Of a stretch of DNA of 64,000 nucleotides, positions 33,431 to 42,500 are shown piece after piece. Source of the stretch: UBA4427 sp045106235 (GTDB lineage: Bacteria; Myxococcota_A; UBA9160; UBA4427); NCBI GenBank assembly GCA_045106235.1, contig JBGCEJ010000039.1:17504-81503 (forward strand), written 5' to 3'. The position numbers and the translations under genes are program-made. Each line of letters starts with the position of its first letter. Position 1 is the first letter of the stretch. Under the pieces are notes generated by a model. That model saw nothing but the letters and a program-made list of their open reading frames with translations. It was not told the DNA's origin and searched no databases.

Positions 33431-35131
33431 CTATTTCGAGAGGGCCGTAAATTTCTGACGCTGTTCCGCGCTGCCTAACATCACAAGTTCGCCGCCCTCG
33501 GCGAGCAGGCTCTCTCCGACTGGGTTCGCCGTAAACGCGCCGTCGTACCGAATTCCAATCACGTTCAGTCCGGTCCGCGCACCAATCTCGCTCTCGGCGA
33601 GCGGCTTGCCGGCCAGACGCGGCGGGATCGGCTCAACAAAGAGTTCCGTCCCTTCACCGATGACCACCAGCTCACGGCCGCGAATCAGTGACATCAAGGT
33701 CTGGACCGCAAGCGAAGCACGACTCAGCGCGAAATCGGCGCCCGCGCGGTGAATCGCTTCTAGATTCCAATCGTGACTGATTCGGCTCACAATATGCGCA
33801 TCGTCGCTCAGCCTTCGGCAGTACACCGAGAGAAAGATATTGGTCGCATCGTCGTTCGTCGTCAGCACCACCGACGGGGCTTCATCGATCCCCGCGAGTT
33901 TCACCGTCTGGAGATTCGAAGCGTCTCCGATCACCACCCGGTCCGCGATCTGCGCCAGCTCATCTCGGAGCGACGCGTCCTCATCCAAAATCGTAACCGA
34001 GGCTCCCCGCGCTCGAAGCGCCAGGGTCACCGCTTGCCCGACCGAGCCGCCGCCGATCACCAGAACCGGCTTGTCCGATTCGTGATAGATCACGAACAGC
34101 GCGTCGAGATCCACGATCTGCTCTTCTGTCCCCACCACAACGGGCACACTGTGCTCTGAAAGCACGGTATCGGGCCCCGCCCGCTCCAGTTCCCCGCGCT
34201 CCCAGACGCCCACAACGTTCAAGCCCGTAAGCCGACGCAGGTTCGTATCCCGCACGGTCCGACCGATCAGAGCGGTCCCGTGAACCGGGAATTCCGCGAT
34301 CACCAGATCGCCGAACCGCCCGATCCGATGCGCCGATTGCGAGCCCGCGGTCACCCGGTTCGCCATCTGCTCGCCCAGATTCTGCTTCAGCGGAATCACG
34401 TGGGTCGCGCCCGCCAGTTCTAGGACATCCACCGAGTCGACCGACTCCGCGAATGCGGCGATCGGCACGTCCGCCGTCACCTCACGGATGGTCAGCGTGA
34501 TATTCGTATTCTCCGCATCATCGTCGAGATTCGCGATCACGAGCCGCGCCTGCTCGATGCGTACCGCCTCGTAGGTCGAACGCTGGTCCCGCCGCCCTGT
34601 GACAACGTTGACCCCGTCCCCATGCATCGTGGCCGCGAGGGTGGGATCGGGCTCGACCACGACGTAGGGGATCCCGAGTTCGTTCATGCGCTCGATCAGG
34701 CTGCCCGCAATCCCGTCATAGCTGCAGATCACGACGTGATCCGACGCGTCCTTCATGATCTCCCGAGGCGCCCGCATCCGAATCTGCGCTTCAAGCCAAG
34801 GCGCGTAGAAAAACCGGATAAAGGTGAAGGGCGCAACGATCAACAGCATGATGATCCCGTACACCAACACCACAACGGTGAAGAGTCGGCCCAGATCACT
34901 CTCGAAGGTGATGTCGCCGAAGCCCAGCGTGCTCATGACCGTGAGCGTCCAGTAGAGCCCGGTCATCCACGAATGCTGCTGCCCCTCGTAGAGCATGATC
35001 AAGTGAAAGATCACCGAACACGCCGCAATCGTCGCAATCAGAAGCGCAGCAAAACGCCCGAGCGCGGACAAATTGCGCTTCGCCTCCCCGTCATCGAGGA
35101 GATATGCAAGCTGAGAGGGCAGAAACTTCAA
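33431..35131 (-). CDS. Potassium channel with two TrkA/RCK regulatory units
   Basis: About 566 aa. Two transmembrane segments (FAALLIATIAACSVIFHLIMLY and TVVVLVYGIIMLLIVAPFTFI) flank a pore helix with the K+ filter TLGFGD. Two RCK/TrkA_N Rossmann domains follow (DHVVICSYDGIAGSLIERM... and KPVLVIGGGSVGQAVTLAL...), each followed by a TrkA_C-like domain. The second has the intact G-x-G-x-x-G. The TTG start at 35131 was chosen because GGAGTGAGG lies eight bases upstream, giving MKFLPSQLAYLL; an ATG/GTG-like start beyond would run into ettA. The gene lies 49 bases after ettA and may be cotranscribed with it. Confidence 0.9.
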   Translation of the reverse strand: MKFLPSQLAYLLDDGEAKRNLSALGRFAALLIATIAACSVIFHLIMLYEGQQHSWMTGLYWTLTVMSTLGFGDITFESDLGRLFTVVVLVYGIIMLLIVAPFTFIRFFYAPWLEAQIRMRAPREIMKDASDHVVICSYDGIAGSLIERMNELGIPYVVVEPDPTLAATMHGDGVNVVTGRRDQRSTYEAVRIEQARLVIANLDDDAENTNITLTIREVTADVPIAAFAESVDSVDVLELAGATHVIPLKQNLGEQMANRVTAGSQSAHRIGRFGDLVIAEFPVHGTALIGRTVRDTNLRRLTGLNVVGVWERGELERAGPDTVLSEHSVPVVVGTEEQIVDLDALFVIYHESDKPVLVIGGGSVGQAVTLALRARGASVTILDEDASLRDELAQIADRVVIGDASNLQTVKLAGIDEAPSVVLTTNDDATNIFLSVYCRRLSDDAHIVSRISHDWNLEAIHRAGADFALSRASLAVQTLMSLIRGRELVVIGEGTELFVEPIPPRLAGKPLAESEIGARTGLNVIGIRYDGAFTANPVGESLLAEGGELVMLGSAEQRQKFTALSK

Positions 35132-35180
35132 GCGGTCTGCCTCACTCCAACCGAGTGCAAACGAGACATCAACGGAAGCA

Positions 35181-36854
35181 TTAGGCGTCGATCCGGCGGT
35201 ACTTGATCCGCTGCGGCGTGTCGGCATCCGCGCCGAGGCGACGGCGGCGATCCGCTTCGTAGTCCTGGTAATTCCCCTCGAACCATTCGACGTGGCTATC
35301 GCCTTCGAAGGCCAGAATATGGGTCGCAATCCGGTCGAGGAACCAGCGATCATGGGAGATGACCACGGCACATCCTGGGAAATCGATCAGCGCATCTTCG
35401 AGCGCCCGAAGTGTGTCCACATCAAGATCATTGGTCGGTTCATCGAGAAGCAAGACGTTGCCTCCCGTTCGCAGAAGAAGCGCGAGGTTCACGCGGTTGC
35501 GCTCGCCACCGGACAGGTCGCCGACCAGCTTCTGCTGATCCGAGCCTTTGAAGTTGAACGAAGAAACCCAAGCCCGGGACGGCACTTCTTTGCTCCCGAT
35601 CATGATTTTCTCGTCGCCGCCGCTGATCACTTCCCAGACGGTTTTTTTCGGGTCGAGATCTTTTCGTTCCTGATCGACATAAGAGAGCGCGACCGTCTCT
35701 CCGAGCCGCAGATCTCCCTTATCGGCTTTTTCTTCGCCGGAGACCATCTTAAACAGCGTCGTCTTCCCCGCGCCGTTGGCGCCGATGATCCCAACAATGC
35801 CACCCGGCGGAAGCTTGAACGACAGGTCTTCGAAAAGAAGCTTCTCTCCGAACGCCTTGCCGATCTGGTCTGCATCCACGACCACATCACCAAGTCGCTG
35901 CGGAACCGGAATCGAAATCTCGACCTTATCCGGCGCGCGATCCGTCCCCTGCTTCATCAACTCCTCAAAGGCGTTGATTCGAGCCTTGCCCTTCGCCTGC
36001 CGGGCACGCGGACTCATCTTGATCCAATCAAGCTCCCGAGACAGCGTCCGCGCGCGGGCACCCGCCTGCTTTTCCTCGACCTGAAGCCGCTTGTTCTTCT
36101 GCTCGAGCCAGGAGGAGTAATTGCCCTCCCAGGGAATCCCCGCCCCGCGATCGAGTTCGAGAATCCACCCTGCAACATTGTCGAGGAAGTACCGATCATG
36201 GGTAATCGCAACGACGGTCCCGGGATATTCCTGCAAGAAGCGTTCGAGCCAAGCCACACTCTCGGCGTCGAGATGATTCGTCGGTTCGTCCAGCAGAAGC
36301 ATGTCGGGCTTCGAAAGCAGCAACCGACACAAAGCCACGCGACGCTTTTCACCGCCCGAAAGCGTTGTCACATCCGCGTCCGGCGCGGGACAGCGAAGCG
36401 CCTCCATCGCCACATCGATCGTCCGCTCGATCTCCCAGGCATCCGCCGCATCGATGCGATCCTGCAGCTTCCCCTGTTTCTCGAGCAGAGCGTTCATCTC
36501 ATCATCGTCCATCGGCTCCGCAAATTTCTCGGAGAGCGCATTGAACTCGTCGAGCAGCGCGCGAATCTCCGCGACGCCCTCCTCCACGTTGCCCAGCACA
36601 TCCTTTGCCGGGTCCAGCTCCGGCTCCTGCGGCAGATACCCCACGCGCAGGCCCTTCGCGGGCTTCGCTTCGCCGAGAATATCGGGATCAACGCCGGCCA
36701 TGATGCGGAGCAGCGTACTCTTACCAGCGCCGTTCGAACCGAGCACGCCGATCTTCGCACCCGGGAAGAAGGAAAGTGTGATCCCGTCGAGGATCACGCG
36801 GTCCCCGATCACTTTCCTAAGGTCATTCATCGTGTAGACGAATTCATGCGCCAA
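35181..36854 (-). CDS. ettA: Energy-dependent translational throttle protein EttA (ABC-F)
   Basis: 557-aa ABC-F ATPase that acts on the ribosome, gating the first elongation step in response to ADP/ATP. Two nucleotide-binding domains: Walker A GSNGAGKST and GANGAGKTT, signatures LSGGEKRR and LSGGERNR, Walker B LLLDEPTNHLD and LLLDEPTNDLD. The linker between domains with KGKARINAFEEL and the N-terminus MAHEFVYTMNDLRKV are EttA-like, which is distinct from Uup or YheS. No transmembrane domain is present. The gene is divergent from the TIGR03790-like lipoprotein, with about 200 bases between. Confidence 0.95.
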   Translation of the reverse strand: MAHEFVYTMNDLRKVIGDRVILDGITLSFFPGAKIGVLGSNGAGKSTLLRIMAGVDPDILGEAKPAKGLRVGYLPQEPELDPAKDVLGNVEEGVAEIRALLDEFNALSEKFAEPMDDDEMNALLEKQGKLQDRIDAADAWEIERTIDVAMEALRCPAPDADVTTLSGGEKRRVALCRLLLSKPDMLLLDEPTNHLDAESVAWLERFLQEYPGTVVAITHDRYFLDNVAGWILELDRGAGIPWEGNYSSWLEQKNKRLQVEEKQAGARARTLSRELDWIKMSPRARQAKGKARINAFEELMKQGTDRAPDKVEISIPVPQRLGDVVVDADQIGKAFGEKLLFEDLSFKLPPGGIVGIIGANGAGKTTLFKMVSGEEKADKGDLRLGETVALSYVDQERKDLDPKKTVWEVISGGDEKIMIGSKEVPSRAWVSSFNFKGSDQQKLVGDLSGGERNRVNLALLLRTGGNVLLLDEPTNDLDVDTLRALEDALIDFPGCAVVISHDRWFLDRIATHILAFEGDSHVEWFEGNYQDYEADRRRRLGADADTPQRIKYRRIDA

Positions 36855-37058
36855 GTGTGGTTCTCCCCGAAACGGTCTCGCGCGGTGGCAGTGCAGCGCC
36901 CCGATTCAGGAAAGCGCCGCGCTCTTCGCGCATCAATGTTGGCCGCAAAGTCTAGCAGGCCGAACCCTTCACAGCGCTTTCCGCACAAGACGCATTGCCC
37001 CCGCGAGAGGCTTGGTAGACTGAGGTTCCCCCGCCACCGCTCAACCGGAATCGACTGG

Positions 37059-38564
37059 ATGCTCCCGGCACGACCGACTCGACCAGCCGCCCGCCCGGCT
37101 CTCTCGCGCAACCTCCTCGCGATGGTCCTCTTGGTCGGCCTATTGGCGGGGTGTGGCTTTGGCGGAGATCCCGAGATTCTCATCCTTACCCGCGCGGACG
37201 ACCCGGTCTCAGCAGCGATCGCCACATACTATGCAGAGGCTCGGGACATCGCCGACGACCGAATCCTGGCTCTCCCCATCAGCGGCGCCCTCGGCCAGGA
37301 CGAAATCGACCGGAGTACTTTCCAAGAAGAAATCGAAGCGCCTCTCGAGTCGTACCTCGCCGAACATGACCCCGATCAGGACATCACCGTGATCGTGACG
37401 ACGCTCGGCATCCCGCTTCGGATCGGCCATTGCCCACCTAACCAGCTCAGCTATCCGCTCGATTGCGAGACGGCGGCGGTGGATGCCGCGCTGGCCGGCT
37501 TGGGCCGCATCCCGCCGGCGGGCACTGCGCTCGCGGACGTCGAGAACCCCTTCTTTCTTGACCCCAGGCCGTTCTCGGCATATCGCCGCGAAGAGCCCGA
37601 GGGCGCACTGCGATTCTTGGTCGCGCGGCTCACCGGAAATGCGATGCCCCAAGAAGAGGGGAGCCCATTGCCATCCGGCGTGAAGACGCTCATCGACCGA
37701 GGACAACCCGAACCGACAAAAGACCCCACGCCCCCGCTCTGGCAGATTCGCAGCCGACGCTCCCGCGGCGCCCGCACAATCGCAACCGCCGCATTACTCG
37801 ACCCCATCCAGGATCGCCTTGCCGCGTTGGGACATTCCGTCTGCGACGCATGTGACGCGGCAACTCGCGCACCCAGCGGCATCATCCTTCAGAGCACCGC
37901 AGGCCCTGGCGAGACACCCGACCTCATGGCGCCCGGTCTCGTGATCGGACTCGGTGCCCTGGAAGCCTCTACCCGTCTCGACCGCTTCATCGCCGAATGG
38001 ACGGAACGCGGTGCCGCTGCCTTCTCCACCCATCTCGCCGACCCAAGCCTCGCCGGCGTCACCCGCCCGACACCGCAGCTCGAATCACTCGCTCACGGAA
38101 GCAGCGCGATCGAAGCCCATTTCAAGAGCGTTCCCCATCTCGGCTGGATGAACGTTTTTATAGGCGATCCTCTTCTCGCCCTCACGCTCCCACCCAAATC
38201 CGAAAAAACCCCTCAGGAGGTCGCGGACCGTGACCAGGACGGCATCCCTGATGCGGATGACAATTGCCTACTCGTCCCGAATCCCGCACAGCGAGATTCA
38301 GACTCAGACCAGCTCGGCAATCTCTGCGACGCCGACGTCGACAACAACGGGCGCGTCCTCACCTCCCGCGGCCTGATCTACCCCATCGACCAGCGCGGCG
38401 ACCTCGAAGCGATCGCCCTCACCGCTCAAAACGGTCCTTACAATGCTGACCATGACCTCGACGGAGATGGCCAAGTCGATCAGAACGATCTCGCCCTCGC
38501 TCAACTCTGGCTCTTTCGCGCCCCGGGGCCAAGCGGACGCAAAGCCACCCACCCGAACGACTAG
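37059..38564 (+). CDS. TIGR03790-like lipoprotein with calcium-binding repeats
   Basis: About 501 aa. A lipoprotein signal ends LLVGLLAGCGFGG. The body contains ILILTRADDPVSAAIATYYAEARDI, a typical TIGR03790 start, with ALPISGALGQDEIDR and VTTLGIPLRI following. The C-terminal 120 residues hold a thrombospondin type-3-like Ca2+ repeat (DRDQDGIPDADDNC, NPAQRDSDSDQLGNLCDADVDNNG) and a second DxDxDG loop, DHDLDGDGQVDQNDLALAQ, resembling a dockerin helix. An envelope adhesion or peptidase-like role is possible but not known. The start is uncertain: ATG 37059 or 37122. Confidence 0.75.
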   Translation: MLPARPTRPAARPALSRNLLAMVLLVGLLAGCGFGGDPEILILTRADDPVSAAIATYYAEARDIADDRILALPISGALGQDEIDRSTFQEEIEAPLESYLAEHDPDQDITVIVTTLGIPLRIGHCPPNQLSYPLDCETAAVDAALAGLGRIPPAGTALADVENPFFLDPRPFSAYRREEPEGALRFLVARLTGNAMPQEEGSPLPSGVKTLIDRGQPEPTKDPTPPLWQIRSRRSRGARTIATAALLDPIQDRLAALGHSVCDACDAATRAPSGIILQSTAGPGETPDLMAPGLVIGLGALEASTRLDRFIAEWTERGAAAFSTHLADPSLAGVTRPTPQLESLAHGSSAIEAHFKSVPHLGWMNVFIGDPLLALTLPPKSEKTPQEVADRDQDGIPDADDNCLLVPNPAQRDSDSDQLGNLCDADVDNNGRVLTSRGLIYPIDQRGDLEAIALTAQNGPYNADHDLDGDGQVDQNDLALAQLWLFRAPGPSGRKATHPND

Positions 38565-38674
38565 CCCCACACCCCGAAATCCAAACCCAAAGGCACTTAA
38601 GGCACTGAGGGCACAAGGCTGGAGAAGAGCAAACCGGGCCAGAGGTCGACAGCCAAAGGCCCTCGCGAACGAGC

Positions 38675-39568
38675 TCAATCGTTCTTTTCTGATCGCAATC
38701 CGAGAATCAGACTCGACGTATCGAACCGGCCTCCGCCCATCCGCTGAATCTCGGCGTATCTCTGGTCCACCGTCCGCGTCACCGGCACAGGCGAACCAAT
38801 CCGGTCCGCCTCCGCCAGCGCCATCGAAAGATCCTTGCGCATCCAATCCACCGCGAAGCCGAAATCAAAATCTCCATCGATCATCGTCTCCGCCCGGTTC
38901 TTCATTTGCCACGACCCGGCGGCCCCTTCGGCGATGACCTCGACGACTTTCTTCACATCGAGCCCAACGCGCTCTCCAAAAAGGAGCCCCTCAGAAAGTG
39001 CCTCCAGCAACCCCGCGATACAGATTTGATTGACCATTTTCGCGAGCTGACCATGGCCGGCGGGCCCGAGCAGAAGATGCTTCTTCGCATAATGATCCAG
39101 AAGCGGCGAAACCCGATCATAGACCGCCTCCTCACCGCCTAACATAATCGTCAGCTGGCCCTGCTCCGCTCCCGCCTGCCCACCCGAGACCGGCGCATCC
39201 AAAAACCCGAGCCCCCGCTCAGCGGCTTCCCGGGAAAGCTCGCGCGCGATCGAAGCCGAAGCCGTCGTATGATCGACGAAAACACTCCCCTGCGGCATCG
39301 CCCCGAACGCGCCCTCCTGCCCCAGCGCAATCTCGCGAAGATCCGGATCGGCCCCGGTACAAGCGAAAACCACCTCCGCCTCACGCGCCGCTTCCGCGGG
39401 TGTCGCTGCGATCTTGATTTCATGCTCGCGGTAGGCCTCGCCCCAGACTTCAGCGCGCGACCGAGTCCGGTTGTAAACGTGTACGACATGCCCAGCGCGA
39501 GCGAGATGGCCGGCCATCGGAGCGCCCATCACGCCGAGGCAAAGAAAGGCGAGTTGACGCCGCTTCAT
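38675..39568 (-). CDS. 3-hydroxyisobutyrate dehydrogenase-family NAD(P)-dependent reductase
   Basis: 297-aa beta-hydroxyacid dehydrogenase. The cofactor motif is LCLGVMGAPMAGHLARAG, followed by VHVYNRT. The substrate-binding region reads FLDAPVSGGQAGAEQGQLTIMLGG, and the catalytic Lys is in GHGQLAKMVNQ. This includes 3-hydroxyisobutyrate, tartronate-semialdehyde and glyoxylate reductases; Arg-35-like residue in YNRTRSRAE suggests NADPH. Its substrate cannot be assigned. The first Gly of the nucleotide loop is Cys (LCLGVMG), slightly unusual. Its start lies 17 bases from the stop of the Lhr gene upstream. Confidence 0.9.
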   Translation of the reverse strand: MKRRQLAFLCLGVMGAPMAGHLARAGHVVHVYNRTRSRAEVWGEAYREHEIKIAATPAEAAREAEVVFACTGADPDLREIALGQEGAFGAMPQGSVFVDHTTASASIARELSREAAERGLGFLDAPVSGGQAGAEQGQLTIMLGGEEAVYDRVSPLLDHYAKKHLLLGPAGHGQLAKMVNQICIAGLLEALSEGLLFGERVGLDVKKVVEVIAEGAAGSWQMKNRAETMIDGDFDFGFAVDWMRKDLSMALAEADRIGSPVPVTRTVDQRYAEIQRMGGGRFDTSSLILGLRSEKND

Positions 39569-39585
39569 TTAAGGACGCTCCTTGT

Positions 39586-42500
39586 TCATGACCATGTACT
39601 CTCGGCTTGGCCGTCCCTGAGACCGACCGTCAGGTCCTTCTCCGAGGCAATGCGTTCCGCGAGCGCACCTGGCGCAAAATCCGTCGCCGCCGGGGCCTCG
39701 CTGAGCGTCTCAGGAAGCCCGTCCACGTACACCACCTCGCGCGTCCGCACCCCTGGAATGCGATCCCCCGGCGTCAAGATCCCGACCAGGTTCAGCGGAT
39801 CACTTCCTGACACGCGGACTCGCACCCCCGTCCGGGGTTTCCGCCGCACGGCCGCCAGCAAATCGAGCGCCTCAGGCATGGCGAACTGCTCGCCCGTGAA
39901 CCCCGAAACGAAACGACCGCCGCGAATCACACCCCGCGCCTCCAGCCGCCGCAGAGCCCAGACAATCTCTCGCCAAGGCAGCGCCAAGTTTTCACGCGCG
40001 ACAATATCGCGAAACACAATGCCCCAACGAACGAGGAGCTGTTCAGCAACGGCCTCAGCCAGTCCGTCCGCATCCTCAACCGGCGCCCGCTCCTCGAGCC
40101 GAAACCATCGGCCCTCGGCCCCCGCGAGCATCCCCGAAGCCAAACCACGCCGAAGCCCTCTGCGCGCTCGCAGACCCGCCCGTGTCTTCTTCTCCGGCGC
40201 CCGGGAGCCCAGCAGCGAACGCAGCGCCTGAAAGCCGTCCGCCGCAACCCGCCCCTGTGCCACCAGCTCCCAAAGCGCCGACTCCACTTCCACAGGTTCA
40301 ACGTTCAGCGCGGCGACCAATTCCGAATGAAAGAGCGCTCCCCGCGCATCGAGTTTCGCGAGCACCTGTTCACTAAGGCGTTCCGGAGGCGCTTCCTGCT
40401 CATCGCCCTCCGCAAGAAGGTCTTCGTCAGGCCTCGACTGACGCGGATCGTTCCGCTTTCCAGCCCCAGAGGCCCCCACCTCTTCCGGCGCCTGCGAACG
40501 ATGCGCCTGGAGCAACCACGGCAGGTCCGCCCGCAGAACGAGAGAAAGCGGCGTTGACCGACTCGTTCCGGCTCGACCTCCACTCGGTGGCGCGACGCGA
40601 AGCCAAGAGACTTGGCCCGAGAGACAATGCGGATCCAACCATTCCGGCCGATAGTTGCGAAGCCGCGCCGGCAGGACCTCTGACTCCCAAGCGCCCGCGG
40701 CCAGATCGAAGCCCTGGAGTTGCTCAACGATCCGAGCCACCGCCGGCGTCCCTTCGAGCTGCGCCCCCGGCGCCACATGCTGCCATTCAAAAAGAAAGCG
40801 CAGCATGTCCTGCGACGAGACCGGCTCGACCGACGCGCGCAGCTTCGCTTGAGAATCCCCGTGTATCCGGGCCAGCAGCCGCCGTGCACAGAACTGTTCC
40901 TCGCGATCAGCGCCCTCATTCGGCGGATCAAATCGCCCTCGCAGCACAAACCCTTCGGATTCAAGCGCAGCCAAACCGATCTCGACCAAGCCCGTCCGGA
41001 CGCCCAAGCGTGCCGCCAGCGCTCCCGCCGAAATGGGCCCGGTCGTCTCGAGATGTCCCTTTAGCGCATGCGCGACAGCGACATCTTCGCCGATCGGACT
41101 TGCAGCCTCCTCAAGCCCAGCCGCCGCCTCCAGCGAAGCCCAAGCCCCTTCCGGAACCGAGCCCGGATGTAGAGCCGCAACCCAGTCGGCACGCTCGGTC
41201 GCCGCCCAGAAGACTTCGCCCCCTTCGACCGCAATGCCCTCAGCAACAACCTCGATTTCAAACGCACGCCCCGTCGCCACAAGCTCACGAAAGAACGGGG
41301 CCCATTGCGGCTCAGCAACACCGCTCACAGGGCCGGGCGCGGGCAACAGACCGACGCCTAACAAGAGATCATGCAATTCCTCGCGGTCGCGCGGATTCGG
41401 CGCCGCCTGATCTCGGACCTTTGCGATCGCCTCCTCGTCGAGGCGGGACAGGTCCCGCTCCTCGACCGGAAGCCCTCGCCTTACCCGAACCGCCCGAGTC
41501 CGCCGTTCCTCGAGCGGAGCATCATCGAGATACGTGAAGGGCTTGCCGTTGAGAATCTCGTGGGAGAGTGGCGACGGCTCCGTCGTATCGACGCAGAGGA
41601 TCTCAAGGGAGCCATCCTCCATCCGCTCGATGAGTTCCCTGAGCCCTTGCGCATCCATCGCATCCGTCAGGCAATCGTTCATGGTCTGCCGAACCAGAGG
41701 ATGGTCGGGGATTTCGACGGGGCCTGCGACATTCTCCTGACAAGCCGCCGCCTGCGGAAAAACCGCCGCCATGAGGTCATCCGACTCCATACGCTGGATC
41801 GCTGGTGGGTTTTTCTTGCCCCCGCGAAAGCGCAGGACCGCGAGAGATCTGTTCAGGTTCCAGCGCCAACGCGCTGTAAACAAAGGCGTTGGCAGGACTG
41901 CCTGGCAGAGCGTCTCCTCGATCCCATGCGTTTTAAGAAAGCGCGGGACATCGGCCAGGGGGAAGCTGTGATGTGGGCCGAGGGAAAGAACCATCGCATC
42001 ATCATTCGCCGCAGCCTGGAGCTCAAAATTGAAGTTCTTACAGAATTTCTTTCGCAGCGCGAGACACAGCGCACGATTGAGCCGCCCCCCACGCGGCGTA
42101 TGAATCACCAACTGCATCCCGCCCGCATCATCAAAGAAGCGCTCCAAGACGAGCCTGTCCCGTGTCGGCAGACCACCCAGCGCCGCGCGTGACACGCCGA
42201 GATAGCGCGCCAGCTGGAGCGCCGCGTCCGCCCCCACTCCGCATTCTTCCTGAAGCCAGCGGCATGCCCCCACCTCGTCCGCATCCGCCAGGATGGGCTC
42301 CAGCCCCTCACGCAGCATGGACACTTCATCCGAGAGTTCTTCCGTTCGCGCCGGCGCCTCCCCCGCCCAGTGCGGGACGCTCGGCCGATCTCCCTTCGCA
42401 TCGACCACGCGCAGCTTCCCTGCCTCAACCCTGCGAACCCGCCAGGTCGAACTCCCCAGCAAAAAAACATCGCCGGGCATACTGTCGATGGCGAAATCTT

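Noticed and set aside
35292..37058. Very long open frame antisense to ettA, continuous with the lipoprotein gene
   Set aside because: It is the complement of a strongly coding GC-rich gene; its peptide lacks any domain. The real gene begins near 37059 with a lipoprotein signal.
40554..41537. Long plus-strand open frame inside the Lhr gene
   Set aside because: It is antisense to a helicase with all superfamily motifs; its peptide is Pro/Arg/Ala-rich with no domain.
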